A stretch of DNA of 64,000 nucleotides from Macrosoma leucophasiata (taxonomy: Eukaryota; Arthropoda; Insecta; Lepidoptera; Hedylidae), in the NCBI GenBank assembly GCA_036365455.1, contig JAWQUS010000017.1:5084001-5148000 (forward strand), read 5' to 3'. Shown here piece after piece: positions 43,661 through 53,574 of this stretch. The notes below the pieces were generated by a model. It ran no database searches. It had not been told where the DNA came from and saw only the letters and a list, made by a program, of their open reading frames with translations. How positions within the stretch are numbered: position 1 is the stretch's first letter; every line of letters starts with the position of its first letter. The position numbers and the translations under genes were made by a program.

Positions 43661-44401
43661 TTAGGGGTGATTGTGGCAAAATACTGAAGCACGTGCCTAT
43701 TTTTTTATACCTAACAGAAAGACTGGAATAGCACTTTTCAAGTCTCTAACTTAGAAACTACCAAAATTCCCACGCAAATTTTAACCTCAATTCCATACAA
43801 ACAGAAGTAATCTTAATTGTAAGAACAATAAGGCCTTAGCAACGAAATATAAACAACTTTTGACAAATAACTTTACTTTTAGGTACACTATGTTACTTGT
43901 CAAACTTGTGGTACCACTTTTTGTAATTGATTAGGTACAGTTACTGTTCTATAGAATTACTTATTCGTAGAACACAACAAATAATAAAAAAGAGGGTCAT
44001 TCCTGTAAGATTAGAAAGGTGGTGTGAAATGTATTGCAATCTAGTTCTTAATAATTATTATGTTATTTTATGTGTATAGGATTGTAATCTGTTTTGCACA
44101 ACAAATATGTTTGCAATGTTATATTATATTACTCGTATCATCAGTTTTGACAATAAAGAAAATATTTTAAAAGCCAATGCCGAATTTTTATAACACTGAC
44201 GTTGAGTGATAAGGACGCTTGGGAACTCGCATTTAAGATGACAACATCCATTTAGCGCTAACTGCCTGTTAGGGTTGTCACATTTTTATTTGATTAATTT
44301 GACTATGACTTAAAACGTTCAATGCTATATTATATTATTTATTTAATAGTATGGCGTTTTACACAAAAAAAAACGGAGTAATTTTACAAATTATTACATT
44401 T
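43661..44401. other. Nothing recognised
   Basis: AT-rich DNA without element ends or coding signal; probably the inner part of the old minus-strand HLE merges into it. Confidence 0.4.
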
Positions 44402-44535
44402 TACTGGTGGTGGAGTTCAAATGTAGAAGCTAGCTCCAGGGGGTAGGTTCCACCGCATTACCTAATGTATGTGCCGCCAAATGGTAGTGTTCAGCACTAT
44501 CGTGTTCCGGTTAGATGGTTATGTATGGCCCGGTT
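44402..44535 (+). repeat. Repeat B, 5' half
   Basis: From TTACTGGTGGTGGAGTTC to GGTTAGATGGTTATGTATGG, then lost. The usual 5' boundary is present. Confidence 0.7.
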
Positions 44536-44584
44536 ATAACTCATGACTCAATTAGCATCGAAAGATCTAAACTAAGACCTCAGA

Positions 44585-44715
44585 AGTGCCTAATGCTCAC
44601 GAACCATCGATACAAACTCGAAGACCACGGAAGTTGAAGAGCGACCGAAGCGTCGGGTTCGATTTTAAATAATCGTTTTAGTTTAATATACGCGAGATAA
44701 ATCCGAAAACTAGTT
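44585..44715 (+). repeat. Repeat with GACCGAAGCGTCGGG motif
   Basis: GAAGACCACGGAAGTTGAAG, GCGACCGAAGCGTCGGG and ATACGCGAGATAAATCC also occur at 61465-61555 in related form. A repeat common in Lepidoptera; class not determined here. Confidence 0.5.
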
Positions 44716-44857
44716 TAATTTCAATACAAACTTATTTACAAAAAAAAATCTATATTCTAACAGTTCTATATTCAGTGTTATAATACTGGTATGATTTGCT
44801 TCTAATTGGTATGATTTGCTTTTATTCTATTTTTATGGGCAATACCATGATGCTCAT

Positions 44858-45224
44858 AAATAATAATAATAATAATGGCAACCCATTATACGTCCCACTG
44901 CTGGGCACGAGTCTCTCCCCTTTTTGAGGGGAGGCCTGGAGTTGCTTATTCCACCACGCTGCTCCAAGCGGATTGATGGAAGTAGGTGGGTTAGTGGCCA
45001 ACCCACCGTTGGATGTGGATGTTTTCAAACCGCCCATAAGGCCTCCGACAAGGTTTAACTACTAACTACTACCGCGGACGGCTTTTCGTGCCCTCCGAAG
45101 CACGGAAACGCGCATTTAATTTGCCACTAGCGGTCACCCATCACACTACCCGACCGCGCCCGTAGTGCTTAACCGAGTAGATCGCTTATGATCTACACCA
45201 GCCGCCGGGCCATGCGCGCTTCGA
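44858..45224 (-). mobile_element. 5S rRNA-derived SINE, copy 6
   Basis: (AAT)n tail at the left, GTCCCACTGCTGGGCACGAG (tail complement), body, and a well-kept 5S-like head at the right: on the minus strand CTCGGTTAAGCACTACGGG and TGATGGGTGACCGCTAG. The ATCGATAGATAGCAGTC segment is partly deleted. Confidence 0.85.
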
Positions 45225-45311
45225 CTTCAATGCTCATACGTCATTTAAATTTCAGTTATAATTTCTTTTGACTGTTGTTGAATATAAAATTCTTCATAAA
45301 TTTGTATGTAT

Positions 45312-45708
45312 CTTCACGCCAGGTCCCTAACGGGGTAGGCCTCTGCCTACCCCGTTAGGGACCTGGCCTGGGATGTCTGGCGCTCCACACTCTCTAGTGT
45401 GGAGCGCCAGACATCCCGGTTCTGACAAACCTCTCGTGCCTCGTCTACCTTCATCATTCTCTTCATACATGCACGCCGATTCCTAAGACTTTTGACCCCA
45501 CCATCAGACAGAACTCGACCTATTTGGTCATGGTAGGTCAGCCTTGGTCTTCCTGGGCCTCTGCAACCATCCACATTCGCATTGTATATCTGTTTAGTCA
45601 TTCGCTCATTCGACATTCTTTCTATATGCCCGAACCATCGGAGCATGCCTTTTTTCATTTTTACACCGATACTATCATTCACACAAAGTCTCTTTCTTAC
45701 ATCTTCAT
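45312..45708 (-). pseudogene. LINE reverse-transcriptase C-terminus and 3' end, copy 2
   Basis: The minus-strand frame 45682-45347 reads KKGMLRWFGHIERMSNERM, TKQIYNANVDGCRGPGRP, RLTYHDQIGRVL and NRRACMKRMMKVDEAREVC, the conserved C-terminal part of a lepidopteran LINE, with no catalytic domain left (5'-truncated near 45708). The expected RDVWRSTLE ending runs into a scrambled stretch containing two perfect hairpins (45319-45366, 45370-45417), so the true stop and 3' UTR are rearranged. Better preserved than 15665-15960. Confidence 0.82.
45319..45417. repeat. Two adjacent perfect hairpins in a LINE end
   Basis: 22 bp arms 45319-45340 / 45345-45366 (4-base loop CTCT), then 21 bp arms 45370-45390 / 45397-45417 (6-base loop). 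The inner arms are reverse-complement copies of the two neighbouring halves of the normal LINE end (compare 62035-62080, which lacks the insertion). Confidence 0.88.
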
Positions 45709-45869
45709 AAATTTGTCACAACCCTATTCCGTCGAAACCTTGCAAAGGAAGAATAAGATTGTGTCCATTTATGACAAGTGATAATGGGACATCATCAAGC
45801 CATCACAATACTTCGCTTAACCGTGGAACTAAATACGACACTTTATTATAGGCGTGTAATAAAAGTTAA

Positions 45870-46164
45870 CTGCCTCAATGGTCTAGTGCTAGCCACTACT
45901 ACTACGCTTGGGCCCTGGGTTCGATTCCCGGGTCGGCGACTATTAGAGATAATGGTGTGAAATCCTTTACCTCTTTTTCTATTAGGATTTTTCCATTTTC
46001 TGAAAGTTGTCCCGTACTTCGGAATTATGCGCCCGAAATGTTAACAGGCTCGCCACCTGCTAGGGCCAAAACGTAAACGGCGAATCGTGGGTGTTTGCAT
46101 GTATGATTGAACGCATGCCTCTGCTTACCCCTCCGGGTATTACAGCCATGAAGTTGTGTGTGTA
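45870..46164 (+). mobile_element. SINE A with 16 bp target duplication
   Basis: Flanked by the perfect 16 bp duplication GTGTAATAAAAGTTAA (45854-45869, 46165-46180), the longest in the window. Head CTCAATGGTCTAGTGCTAGC (A box) and GGTTCGATTCCCGGG (B box intact), 3' end GGGTATTACAGCCATGAAGT. Full length, so once able to be transcribed by RNA polymerase III. Confidence 0.9.
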
Positions 46165-46365
46165 GTGTAATAAAAGTTAATGAATGTAAAATTGGCATTG
46201 ATACGACTCTACCCAATGTCTAACTTAACCGAAAGATGGCCACTGCTGGTCCAAAGTGTCCCCCAAAAATGTTCTATTGTGACCTCCGAGAGGTTATACC
46301 ATAATTGCCACGCCTGGCATGGTGACTAGCGATCGCAGTGGCTGTAGTTTCATCGCGGGACCCAA

Positions 46366-46665
46366 CTGCCTCAGTAGCCTAGTGGTAGCAGGCCACTACT
46401 ACTACACTGAGGTCCTGGGTTCCATTCCCGGGTAGGGAGCTATCAGAGATAATGGTGTGTAGTCCTTTATCTCTGGTTCTATCGGGATCTTTCCATTTTC
46501 TGGAAAGTTCCCAGTACCTCGAAGTTTGGTAATGTGCTCAGAAATGTCAACAGGCTCGCCACGCCAAAACGTAACCAGCGAATCGTGGGTGTTTGCATGT
46601 ATGCTTGAATGCATGCATTTACCTCCGCCTTCCCCTTTGGGAATTACAGGCGTGAAGTAACGAAG
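46366..46665 (+). mobile_element. SINE A, full length
   Basis: Head CTCAGTAGCCTAGTGGTAGC and GGTTCCATTCCCGGG (one change in the B box). A short deletion removes CTGTTACATGGGC. 3' end GGGAATTACAGGCGTGAAGT. No clear duplication seen at the borders. Confidence 0.85.
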
Positions 46666-46669
46666 TTAC

Positions 46670-47129
46670 GTGAACTACAATAATATGTTTCGGTGTTTGC
46701 TATGAATTCTGTTGCTTCTATTTTTATGCGCCTCTCATGGCATTCATAAGATTTAAATGAAATGAAGCACAACCCTATTTCGTCTAAGCTAGGCAAAGCA
46801 AGGATAACGGCTTTGTGTCCATTGTGACAAGTGAGAACGGTACATTATCAAGTGAATGTAAACAAAACTTCGTTTGACCCTAGAATTGAGCTCGCAAATT
46901 CGTTGTAGATTTAACAAGTTTATAAAATTTATAGTTGACTTTGAAAATGATGTTTAGCATAAGGAACCCTTTTTCCTTTGTGGCGAGAAATCCCCTAAGA
47001 GGTGTACCCTCTACCTACACTATCGCATAGTGCAGATAGAGGGTGAAGATCATATTATGTTTATACAAACAATCGACCCCTCGAAATAGAATCTTTGAAA
47101 GTCCTAAATAAGACTGATAGATAATTTAT
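46670..47129. other. Old local duplicate, otherwise unrecognised
   Basis: 46769-46870 is a diverged copy of 45716-45840 (CACAACCCTAT, TTGTGTCCAT, GTGACAAGTGA). Remaining DNA shows no element signature. Confidence 0.45.
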
Positions 47130-48627
47130 TTATTTATTTATTTAAACTCTAACGCACATATTACAAAAATGAGGTACACAAGGTGGACTTAATGCCTTTA
47201 GGCAAAACATACATATGTATCAATATACATAAACATATAGCTATATATGAATCAATATATAAATAACATAAATAATCATAAATATAATAAATAGGAAAGC
47301 TTAAATATGATGACATTCCTATATTAACCAGTGTCAACAGCCAGTGAATTCAAATAGTAACGACGAAGCTTGAATTCGAAAGATACCTTACTCGGAGCCT
47401 TTTTTATGTCAAGGGGTAGCGAGTTCCAAAGTTTAATAGCAGTAACAGCAAAGGACTTTGACACAAAATTAGTGCGGTGAAGTGGTAGTTGGGAGAACAA
47501 GGATCATTAAGTATCGAGAAAAGTAAACTGAGAATTCTAAGAGGTCTTCTTTGACGAATAGGAAGCCAGTTGAGTTTGGACCTGTAATGAGAAATGTGGT
47601 CGAATTTACGAAGCCCGAAAATGTAACGAATACAGTTATTGAGGATACGATCCATTTTGTTAAGATGTTCTTGGGATAAATCGGAGTAGCAAACATCTGC
47701 GTAATCCAAAGTTGGAAGTATGAGCGACTGGACTAAAAGGGTTTTAGTAGAGGAAGGTAAAAAAAAATTAAATCTATAAAGAGACCGCAGCTTGGCCGTG
47801 GAGCTTTTACAGATGTTAACTATTTGGTGATTCCGATTGAGAGTCGAATCAATGTGCAAGCCTAAATCTTTGACAGTTTTATTAATAGGAATAGTCAAGT
47901 TGTTCAAAATCAAAGGAGACAGGTTAAGTACATTTAAATTGTTGATGTAGACAGAGCTACCTAAAATAATTGCTTGGCTTTTAGACGGATTAACTACAAT
48001 TCCAAATTTGTCAGACCAATTTGTTAAAGCCAAAAGATCGTCATTAAGGGCAGAAATGGCAAGATTTATATTATCAGGACTAGCTTCACAGTAAAGCTGC
48101 AGATCATTAGCGTACAAATGATAAGAGCAGCCAAGTTCGGGAGTGACATAGTTAATAAGGAGAGAAAATAATAGAGGAGAGAGAATGCCGCCTTGCGGCA
48201 CACCAGCAGACAAATCGCACCAGTTAGACAGATCCTGTGAAGAAAACCAATCCAGGACTAGGGACGAGGCACTAATATTTTATAAAATGGAAATGAGTAT
48301 ATCGTGATTCACAGTACAGCGTTCGAAAAGTCTATTAGAACAAGAACTGTGAGCTGAGACTGCTCCATGCCCAGTCTCACGTCCTCAACAACATTGAGCA
48401 ATGCTGTAGATGTACTGTGGCCACATCGGAATCCGGATTGAAATGGGAAAGGATGTTGTTCTTGAGGATGAACTTAGATAGCTGAGAGTGAACTACAGCT
48501 TCTAACAATTTGGACACAAAGGGAAGGATGGAGATAGGTCTGAACTGGCTAACATGACATGGAGAGGAAATTTTCGGGAGGGGAGTAATAAAGGCTTTGC
48601 ACCAACAGGATGGGAAGGCTCCCTATA
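47130..48627 (-). mobile_element. LINE, 5'-truncated, with (AAAT)n tail
   Basis: Minus strand: reverse-transcriptase coding remnants (see next entry) followed by a 3' end with GGCATTAAGTCCACCTTGTG and an (AAAT)n tail at 47130-47150. The tail type and protein motifs place it in the Jockey/CR1 group of non-LTR retrotransposons. Confidence 0.8.
47404..48627 (-). pseudogene. Non-LTR reverse transcriptase pseudogene
   Basis: Would copy its own RNA into DNA at the target site. The N-terminal part (48620-48300) reads CKAFITPLPKISSPCHV, then SQFRPISILPFVSKLLE and SGFRCGHSTSTALLNVVE: reverse-transcriptase blocks 1-2. After VLIDFSNA a small deletion in the DTVNHDIL block shifts the frame near 48320. 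The open part 48213-47404 (269 codons) has GVPQGGILSPLLFSLLIN, YHLYANDLQLY, the VNPSKSQAIILG block and SKLNWLPIRQRRPLRIL. The catalytic YADD box reads YAND, so one of the two metal-binding aspartates is lost. No endonuclease domain or ORF1 is in the window. Confidence 0.88.
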
Positions 48628-48645
48628 TATAGGTACATAAAGTTA

Positions 48646-50436
48646 TCTATACTTATAATAAAACTGTAGAAGTGCGAATTCTGTACATTAAAAATATTAA
48701 AAAAATAAATACCCGGGGATGTTACTAGATCGATACCGAACACAAATATGTGATTAGAAAAAAAATTGTCTGTCTGTCTGTTTGTTAAAGCATCACACAA
48801 AATCTACCGGTCCGATTACGATGAAACTTGATATAATTATACTTTAACCTTTGGCGCACAACACTGGGTACTTTTTATCCCGGATAAATGTCTGTTTGTC
48901 TGTGTGTTTGTGCACGCTAATTTTTAGAAATGGCTTATCCAATTTGCATTTTCACTATATTGTAGTAAGTTTTACTAAGCTTTAAGTGTTTGTTCCGTGT
49001 CAATCGGTTCATAAATAAAAAAGTTATGACAATTTAAAGAATCATATCGAATATTTTTAACTATTCTGTATCTATCTTCTATCTATTAGGGGGTTTCGTA
49101 CCTAAAAGGTAAAATCGGACCCTACGGATTACTAATTCTCCGCTGTCTGTCTGTCTGTCTGTCCGTCTATCCGTCCATCCGTCTGTCTGTCACCAGGCTG
49201 TACATATCTAACACATAATTAGCCATTTTTCGCAATCCAAGCAGCCTGTGTGTATCCCCGATGGCCATACGTCTAATATCGAGTACAGAGAAGCATTACT
49301 GCAAAGTAGATTTTTTTAGCTACCCAAATGTGTTCATGATCCAAAATTAACTAAAATGTGTATCCAAAAGCGCTGCCCAATGTCACAAAGCCACTATTCC
49401 ACGCTGGGCGTTCTGACGTCAAGCGTCCCGACGCCCAGCGCCCCGACGCCCAGCGCTTCGACGTCGAACGTCCCGGCGCCAAGCGTCCCGACGTCCAGCG
49501 TCCTGATGCCCAGCGCTCGACGCCCAGCGTCCCGACGCCCAGCGTCCCGACGCCCAGCGTCCCGACGCCCAGCGTCCCGACGCCCAGCGTCCCGACGCCC
49601 AGCGTCCCGATGCCCAGCGTCCCAACGCCCAGCGCCCCGACGCCTAGCGCTTCGACGTCTAACGTCCCGACGCTCAGCGTCCCGACGCCCAGCGCCCAAC
49701 GCCCAGCGTCCCGACGTCCAGCGTCCTGACGCCCAGCGTCCCGACGCCCAGCGTTCCGACGCCCAGCGTCCCGACGCCCAACGCCCCGACGTCGAGCATC
49801 TCAACGCCCAGCGTCCTGACGGCCAGCGTCCCAACGCCCAGCGTCCCGACGTCGAGTGTCTCAACGCTAAGCGTCCCGACGCCCAGCGTCCCGACGCCCA
49901 GCGCTTCGACGTCTAACGTCCCGACGCTCAGCCTCCCGACGCCCAGCGCCCAACACCCAGCGTCCCGACGTCCAGCGTCCTGACGCCCGGCGTCCCGACG
50001 CCCAGCGTTCCGACGCCCAGAGTCCCGGCGCCCAGCGTCCCGACGCCCAGCGTCCCGACGCCCAGCGTCCCGACGCCCAGCGTCCCGACGCCCAGCGTCC
50101 CGACGCCCAGCGTCCCGACGCCCAGCGTCCCGACGCCCAGCGATACGACGCCTAGCGTCCCAACGTCGAGCGTCCCAACATCGAGCGTCCCGACACCCAG
50201 CGACCCGACGCCAAGCGGCCCGACGTCGAGCGTCTCGACGCCCAGCGTGCCGACGCCCAGCGTCCCGACGCCCGGCGCACCGACGCCCAGCGTCTCAACA
50301 TCGAGCGTCCCGACACCCAGCGACCCGACGCCAAGCGTCCCGACATCGAGCGTCTCGACGCCCAGCGTGCCAACGCCCAGCGTCCTGACGTCGAGCGTCT
50401 CGACGCCCAGCGTCCTGACGTCACGGGCACAACTAG
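48646..50436 (+). mobile_element. Helitron-like element, copy 2, with minisatellite at 3' end
   Basis: Begins TCTATACTTATAATAAA after A (48645) and ends CACGGGCACAACTAG before T (50437). Removing it joins AGTTA to TATTAAATAAAGTTGG, exactly the uninterrupted R3 sequence at 17030-17055, so both borders are confirmed by an empty site. Shares its whole left 750 bp with 19213-20701. Non-coding apart from frames opened by the repeat. Confidence 0.92.
49404..50420 (+). repeat. 15 bp minisatellite with higher-order structure
   Basis: About 68 units of a GC-rich 15-mer (CCCGACGCCCAGCGT and variants such as GACGTCGAGCGTCTC). Variant units recur in blocks: GCGCTTCGACGTC at about 49453, 49648 and 49901; a 40 bp block at 50178 repeats at 50298 (8 units apart). 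Because 15 is divisible by 3, several frames stay open on both strands (e.g. 49356-49916 plus, 49928-50458 minus, with five-residue periods such as TPSVP). I see no evidence that any is translated. Confidence 0.95.
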
Positions 50437-50750
50437 TATTAAATAAAGTTGGTGGCATTTTGTTTGATATAGGTTTATCGGTTTACAATGCTCGTGTATA
50501 GTGAAATATAATAACAGTACGAAAACACGGCCTTTCAAGTTGCCTCCAAAACTTCATTGTAAATGTTCTGGTAAAGTAGCCATCGCTTTACTCGAATTAC
50601 TGACTATGACTCTCTTGACTGACATAATAAATAATTAACTGACTGACTGATTCTAACTTTAACGCTGCTTTTATACGAATACGAAATACATCGCTTGACA
50701 CTGGCAATATGCGTTATAGCGATGCCATTATAAATTTAAAAAAAGAACTA
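50437..50750 (+). repeat. R3 repeat, copy 3
   Basis: From TATTAAATAAAGTTGGTGGC to GCGATGCCATTATAAA and an A run. Its left edge was split by the Helitron at 48646. Confidence 0.7.
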
Positions 50751-50779
50751 TTTTTTAATATCAAAATTTTTTCGTTTTT

Positions 50780-51005
50780 TTATGTAAGGAAGTTGGCAAA
50801 CAAGCATGCAGCTCACATCGAAGTTACCCTGGAGGTATAGTGTCCGAGAACAATTGATAAGAAATCAATTGTCGTATTTTTCTGGTAGCCCGCAGGAGTG
50901 ATGACTGCAGTCTATAGACATCTACATAAAAAGCATAGGTCAAAATGAAGATGCGTTGCCACCCCTGAGACCTTAGTTGTTATGTCTCTGTGATAGTTAT
51001 CACGG
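50780..51005 (-). repeat. Repeat B with 65 bp insertion
   Basis: Inverted copy whose GAAGTTA/GTGATGACTGCAG junction is interrupted by about 65 bp (50826-50893) containing a small palindrome CAATTGATAAGAAATCAATTG-like arms (CAATTGAT/ATCAATTG). Ends at CTGTGATAGTTATCACGG. Confidence 0.65.
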
Positions 51006-51289
51006 TTATTTCGATTATACTAAATTTTAAATGTTGTACATCCTTGCTGCATGTATGTCTGTATTGTTTGACAACAGCATCCCGGTCAGGCGAGCACTCT
51101 CCGACGCAAACAAAGAGCCACTCGCGGAACTCCACATTTCAAGTTTAGCTCATATTGTCGTATGCCTGTTTACATCGCTCCTTGTTAAAATTATGCCTCC
51201 GGTCATAACCTCGTTGGTGTAACGTGAGATTTATACTCTCATGTATTGTAGAGCTAGATTTATTTATTTTGCTTGTTACATGGTTACAT
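51006..51289. other. Nothing recognised
   Basis: Short stretch with a frame at 51031-51222 of no recognisable product. Confidence 0.35.
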
Positions 51290-51590
51290 AGATTTACAGT
51301 ATTTTATTTTAAAGAAAAATGTAAAGAAAAATTTGACTTCAGGCGAGACTCGAACTCGCGGCCTACTGGGAATCTAGTCCAGCCGCTCTTCCAATTGAGC
51401 TACTGAAGTCCTGCCCGATTTGTCAAATCTTTCCTTCACATTTATTGCCTTGCTTTATGGTAGCAGTAGCGCCATCTATTACCAACTATGCTAGTTAGGC
51501 AACCATCCATCTATTCCATTTTTCTTTAAAATAAAATATATTTCACAAGCATGTGTTAATGCGAAACAATATAAAAACAATTAGATTTAC
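51290..51590 (-). repeat. tRNA-like fold-back repeat, long form
   Basis: Left terminal block with TTAAAGAAAAATGTAAAG, tRNA-like unit at 51334-51410 (minus), then GGCAGGACTTC-adjacent region CCCGATTTGTCAAATCTTTC and GGTAGCAGTAGCGCCATCTA, and a right terminal block TCCATTTTTCTTTAAAATAA to GTTAATGCGAAACAATATAA. On the minus strand the tRNA-like part has an intact 7 bp acceptor stem, AGCTCAATTGGAAGAGC and GCGAGTTCGAGTCTCGC. Confidence 0.85.
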
Positions 51591-51681
51591 AGTAACCTGT
51601 AAAGCACAGACCAATCAGCCTCTGTAAAGTAATATAGTCTAATCACTCAAAATATTTAGGTCTGTAGATACTTACTTACTT

Positions 51682-51970
51682 TACTGATGGTAGAGCTCTA
51701 GTGACGGAGCTCGCGGGCCTAGGCACCACCGCATTACCTAATATACTTGCCGCTAAATGGTAATTTTCAGCACTGTCGTGTTCAGGTCAGGTGGTAATGT
51801 ACGGCCCTGTAATTTCCAGCACAGAGGCATAACACCTTAGGCCTCAGGAGTGGTAACGCATCTGCATTTTGACCTTGGTCTTTGTGTGAGTGTCTATAGG
51901 CTGCAGTCATCACTTAACATCAATGTGAACTGTATGCTTGTTTACCATCTCCATTACATAAAAAAAAAAC
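51682..51970 (+). repeat. Repeat B, full length
   Basis: TTACTGATGGTAGAGCTC to CCATCTCCATTACATAAAAA with an A run. Complete, minor substitutions. Confidence 0.85.
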
Positions 51971-52315
51971 TTCTCGTCCTGCAAAATCTTAGTACTCTGT
52001 ACTCGAATAAGCTGCAATGTCTATGAACACCTTACCGTGAGTTTGCATTGATGAAACATTGACATTAAAACATGTTAAAATGATAGGTTTGACAGCAGTG
52101 CGAACGCTAGCACCAACAAGACATTCATCGCAATACATACTTTATTGACAGTTTATGCGACGAGTTGCGAAACATTGGTGCAAACTAGGGGTTACGCATA
52201 TTTTTTCGCTGTCTTTCCTGTAAATATAATGGTAGGAAAAAGAAAAACTTTGCGTATCTGCTTTGATAGTAAATAGATAAAGTGCGATCTGAAGGGCATA
52301 GGTTACGAATAAGTA
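51971..52315. other. Nothing recognised
   Basis: No repeat or coding signal noticed. Confidence 0.4.
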
Positions 52316-52557
52316 CAGTATCCATCAAGAAATAATGCACATCGACCTCAGGAAGAGACGTCGGCTTATTTCGGATCTGTAGAGCGTTATCTCTTTCGCA
52401 CCTTACCTATTTGACGTTTGTCGATAATTTTGATCAAGTTTTGACCTATACCGGACTACGGATGCTTACGTAGGCAGTGTCCAGTAGAGATAACGCTCTA
52501 TGAGGCCGAAACTAGCCGATTGTCACTTTCATAGACTTTATTTCTTGTTGAGCACTG
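52316..52557 (+). mobile_element. Small TIR element with TA flanks, best copy
   Basis: CAGTATCCATCAAGAAATAA at the left and TTATTTCTTGTTGAGCACTG at the right are inverted repeats (about 20 bp, mostly matching), between TA (52314-52315) and TA (52558-52559). 242 bp. Fits a Tc1/mariner-type miniature element. Four copies in the window (also 21440, 25314, 53263). Confidence 0.85.
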
Positions 52558-52654
52558 TACTAGGCATAGTTAGTTAGTTAGTTAGGCTAGTTCGATGCCT
52601 GTCAAATATGGTTTATGAAATTAACGTCAGATATGTTCACTTTTTAAATACCCA

Positions 52655-53210
52655 TAATAGGGAATCGGACAACTTTTGAGAATGTGTCTAAAAGTTTTCT
52701 TTATACGTTTATTTAACCACAAAAAATATTAATTTCATTATTTAAACATATTAAAGTACCAGAAACTACACATACATTTTATAATTTCAAAAATGCCGCG
52801 TAAACGGTGCCGAATGACTCTGAACAATGTGACGTCAACTGTTTGCAATCAAAGTGAATTTTTTAATTCCATACGACTAAGTGGAAATTGATTTTGTTGA
52901 ATTTCGTATAACTTATTTTTCGTGTAAATAACGTAGAAAATATCGAAAAAAGAGCCAACAAATCAAAGTATCACTTGTGTTAAATATTTGTTGTACAAAC
53001 ATATGACGTCACGTCCTGTGATTGATGTTTCGTTCAACATGGAGCACAGATAAAAATCATTAAAATTATTACATTTTATTTTGCAATTTAAAAATATAAA
53101 TCATTAATATTTCACGAAAATATTTAATGAGTCATCGTATTATTTCACAAACATTCATTCTAATCATAGTTTACATTTATTTTCGATAGCTGTCCGATTG
53201 CCTATTTTAG
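52655..53210. mobile_element. Possible TIR element of about 555 bp
   Basis: ATAATAGGGAATCGGACA at the left and TGTCCGATTGCCTATTTTA at the right are inverted repeats with two or three mismatches. The interior is AT-rich with no reading frame. No target duplication is obvious, so the assignment is tentative. Confidence 0.55.
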
Positions 53211-53262
53211 ATTTGGAATTGCTGAGTACAACTCAGTCATTCTAACATTAAGTAGAGTATAT

Positions 53263-53479
53263 ACCCAGCAATAAATATTGGACATCGAGTCTGCAAAAGA
53301 GACAATCGGCTAGTATCGACTTCGTAGAGAGTTATCTGTGCTGCACACATAATTGTCACATCAAAATGGTCGACAAACGTCAAATAGATAAGGTGCGAAA
53401 GAGATAACGCTCTACAAACCCGAAATAAGATGAAATCTCCTTCCTAAGGTCGATGTGCAATCTTTATTTTTGGATACTG
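53263..53479 (-). mobile_element. Small TIR element, diverged inverted copy
   Basis: The right end TTTTTGGATACTG before TA (53480-53481) and the body (CAAAATGGTCGACAAACGTC, GAGATAACGCTCTAC) match 52316-52557 in reverse. The left terminus is degraded (CCCAGCAATAAATATTGG). Confidence 0.7.
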
Positions 53480-53574
53480 TACTTCATAATGCCTAACACT
53501 TTATTTAATTTTAAAGTTAATTTAATTTTATAATGAAAAATCTTTGTAAAATGTAACTTTTCCTACACGAGGAC

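Noticed and set aside
49356..50458. Long open frames in the minisatellite (up to 186 codons plus, 176 minus)
   Set aside because: They exist in several frames on both strands because the 15 bp unit is divisible by 3. No start context, homology or composition argues for translation.
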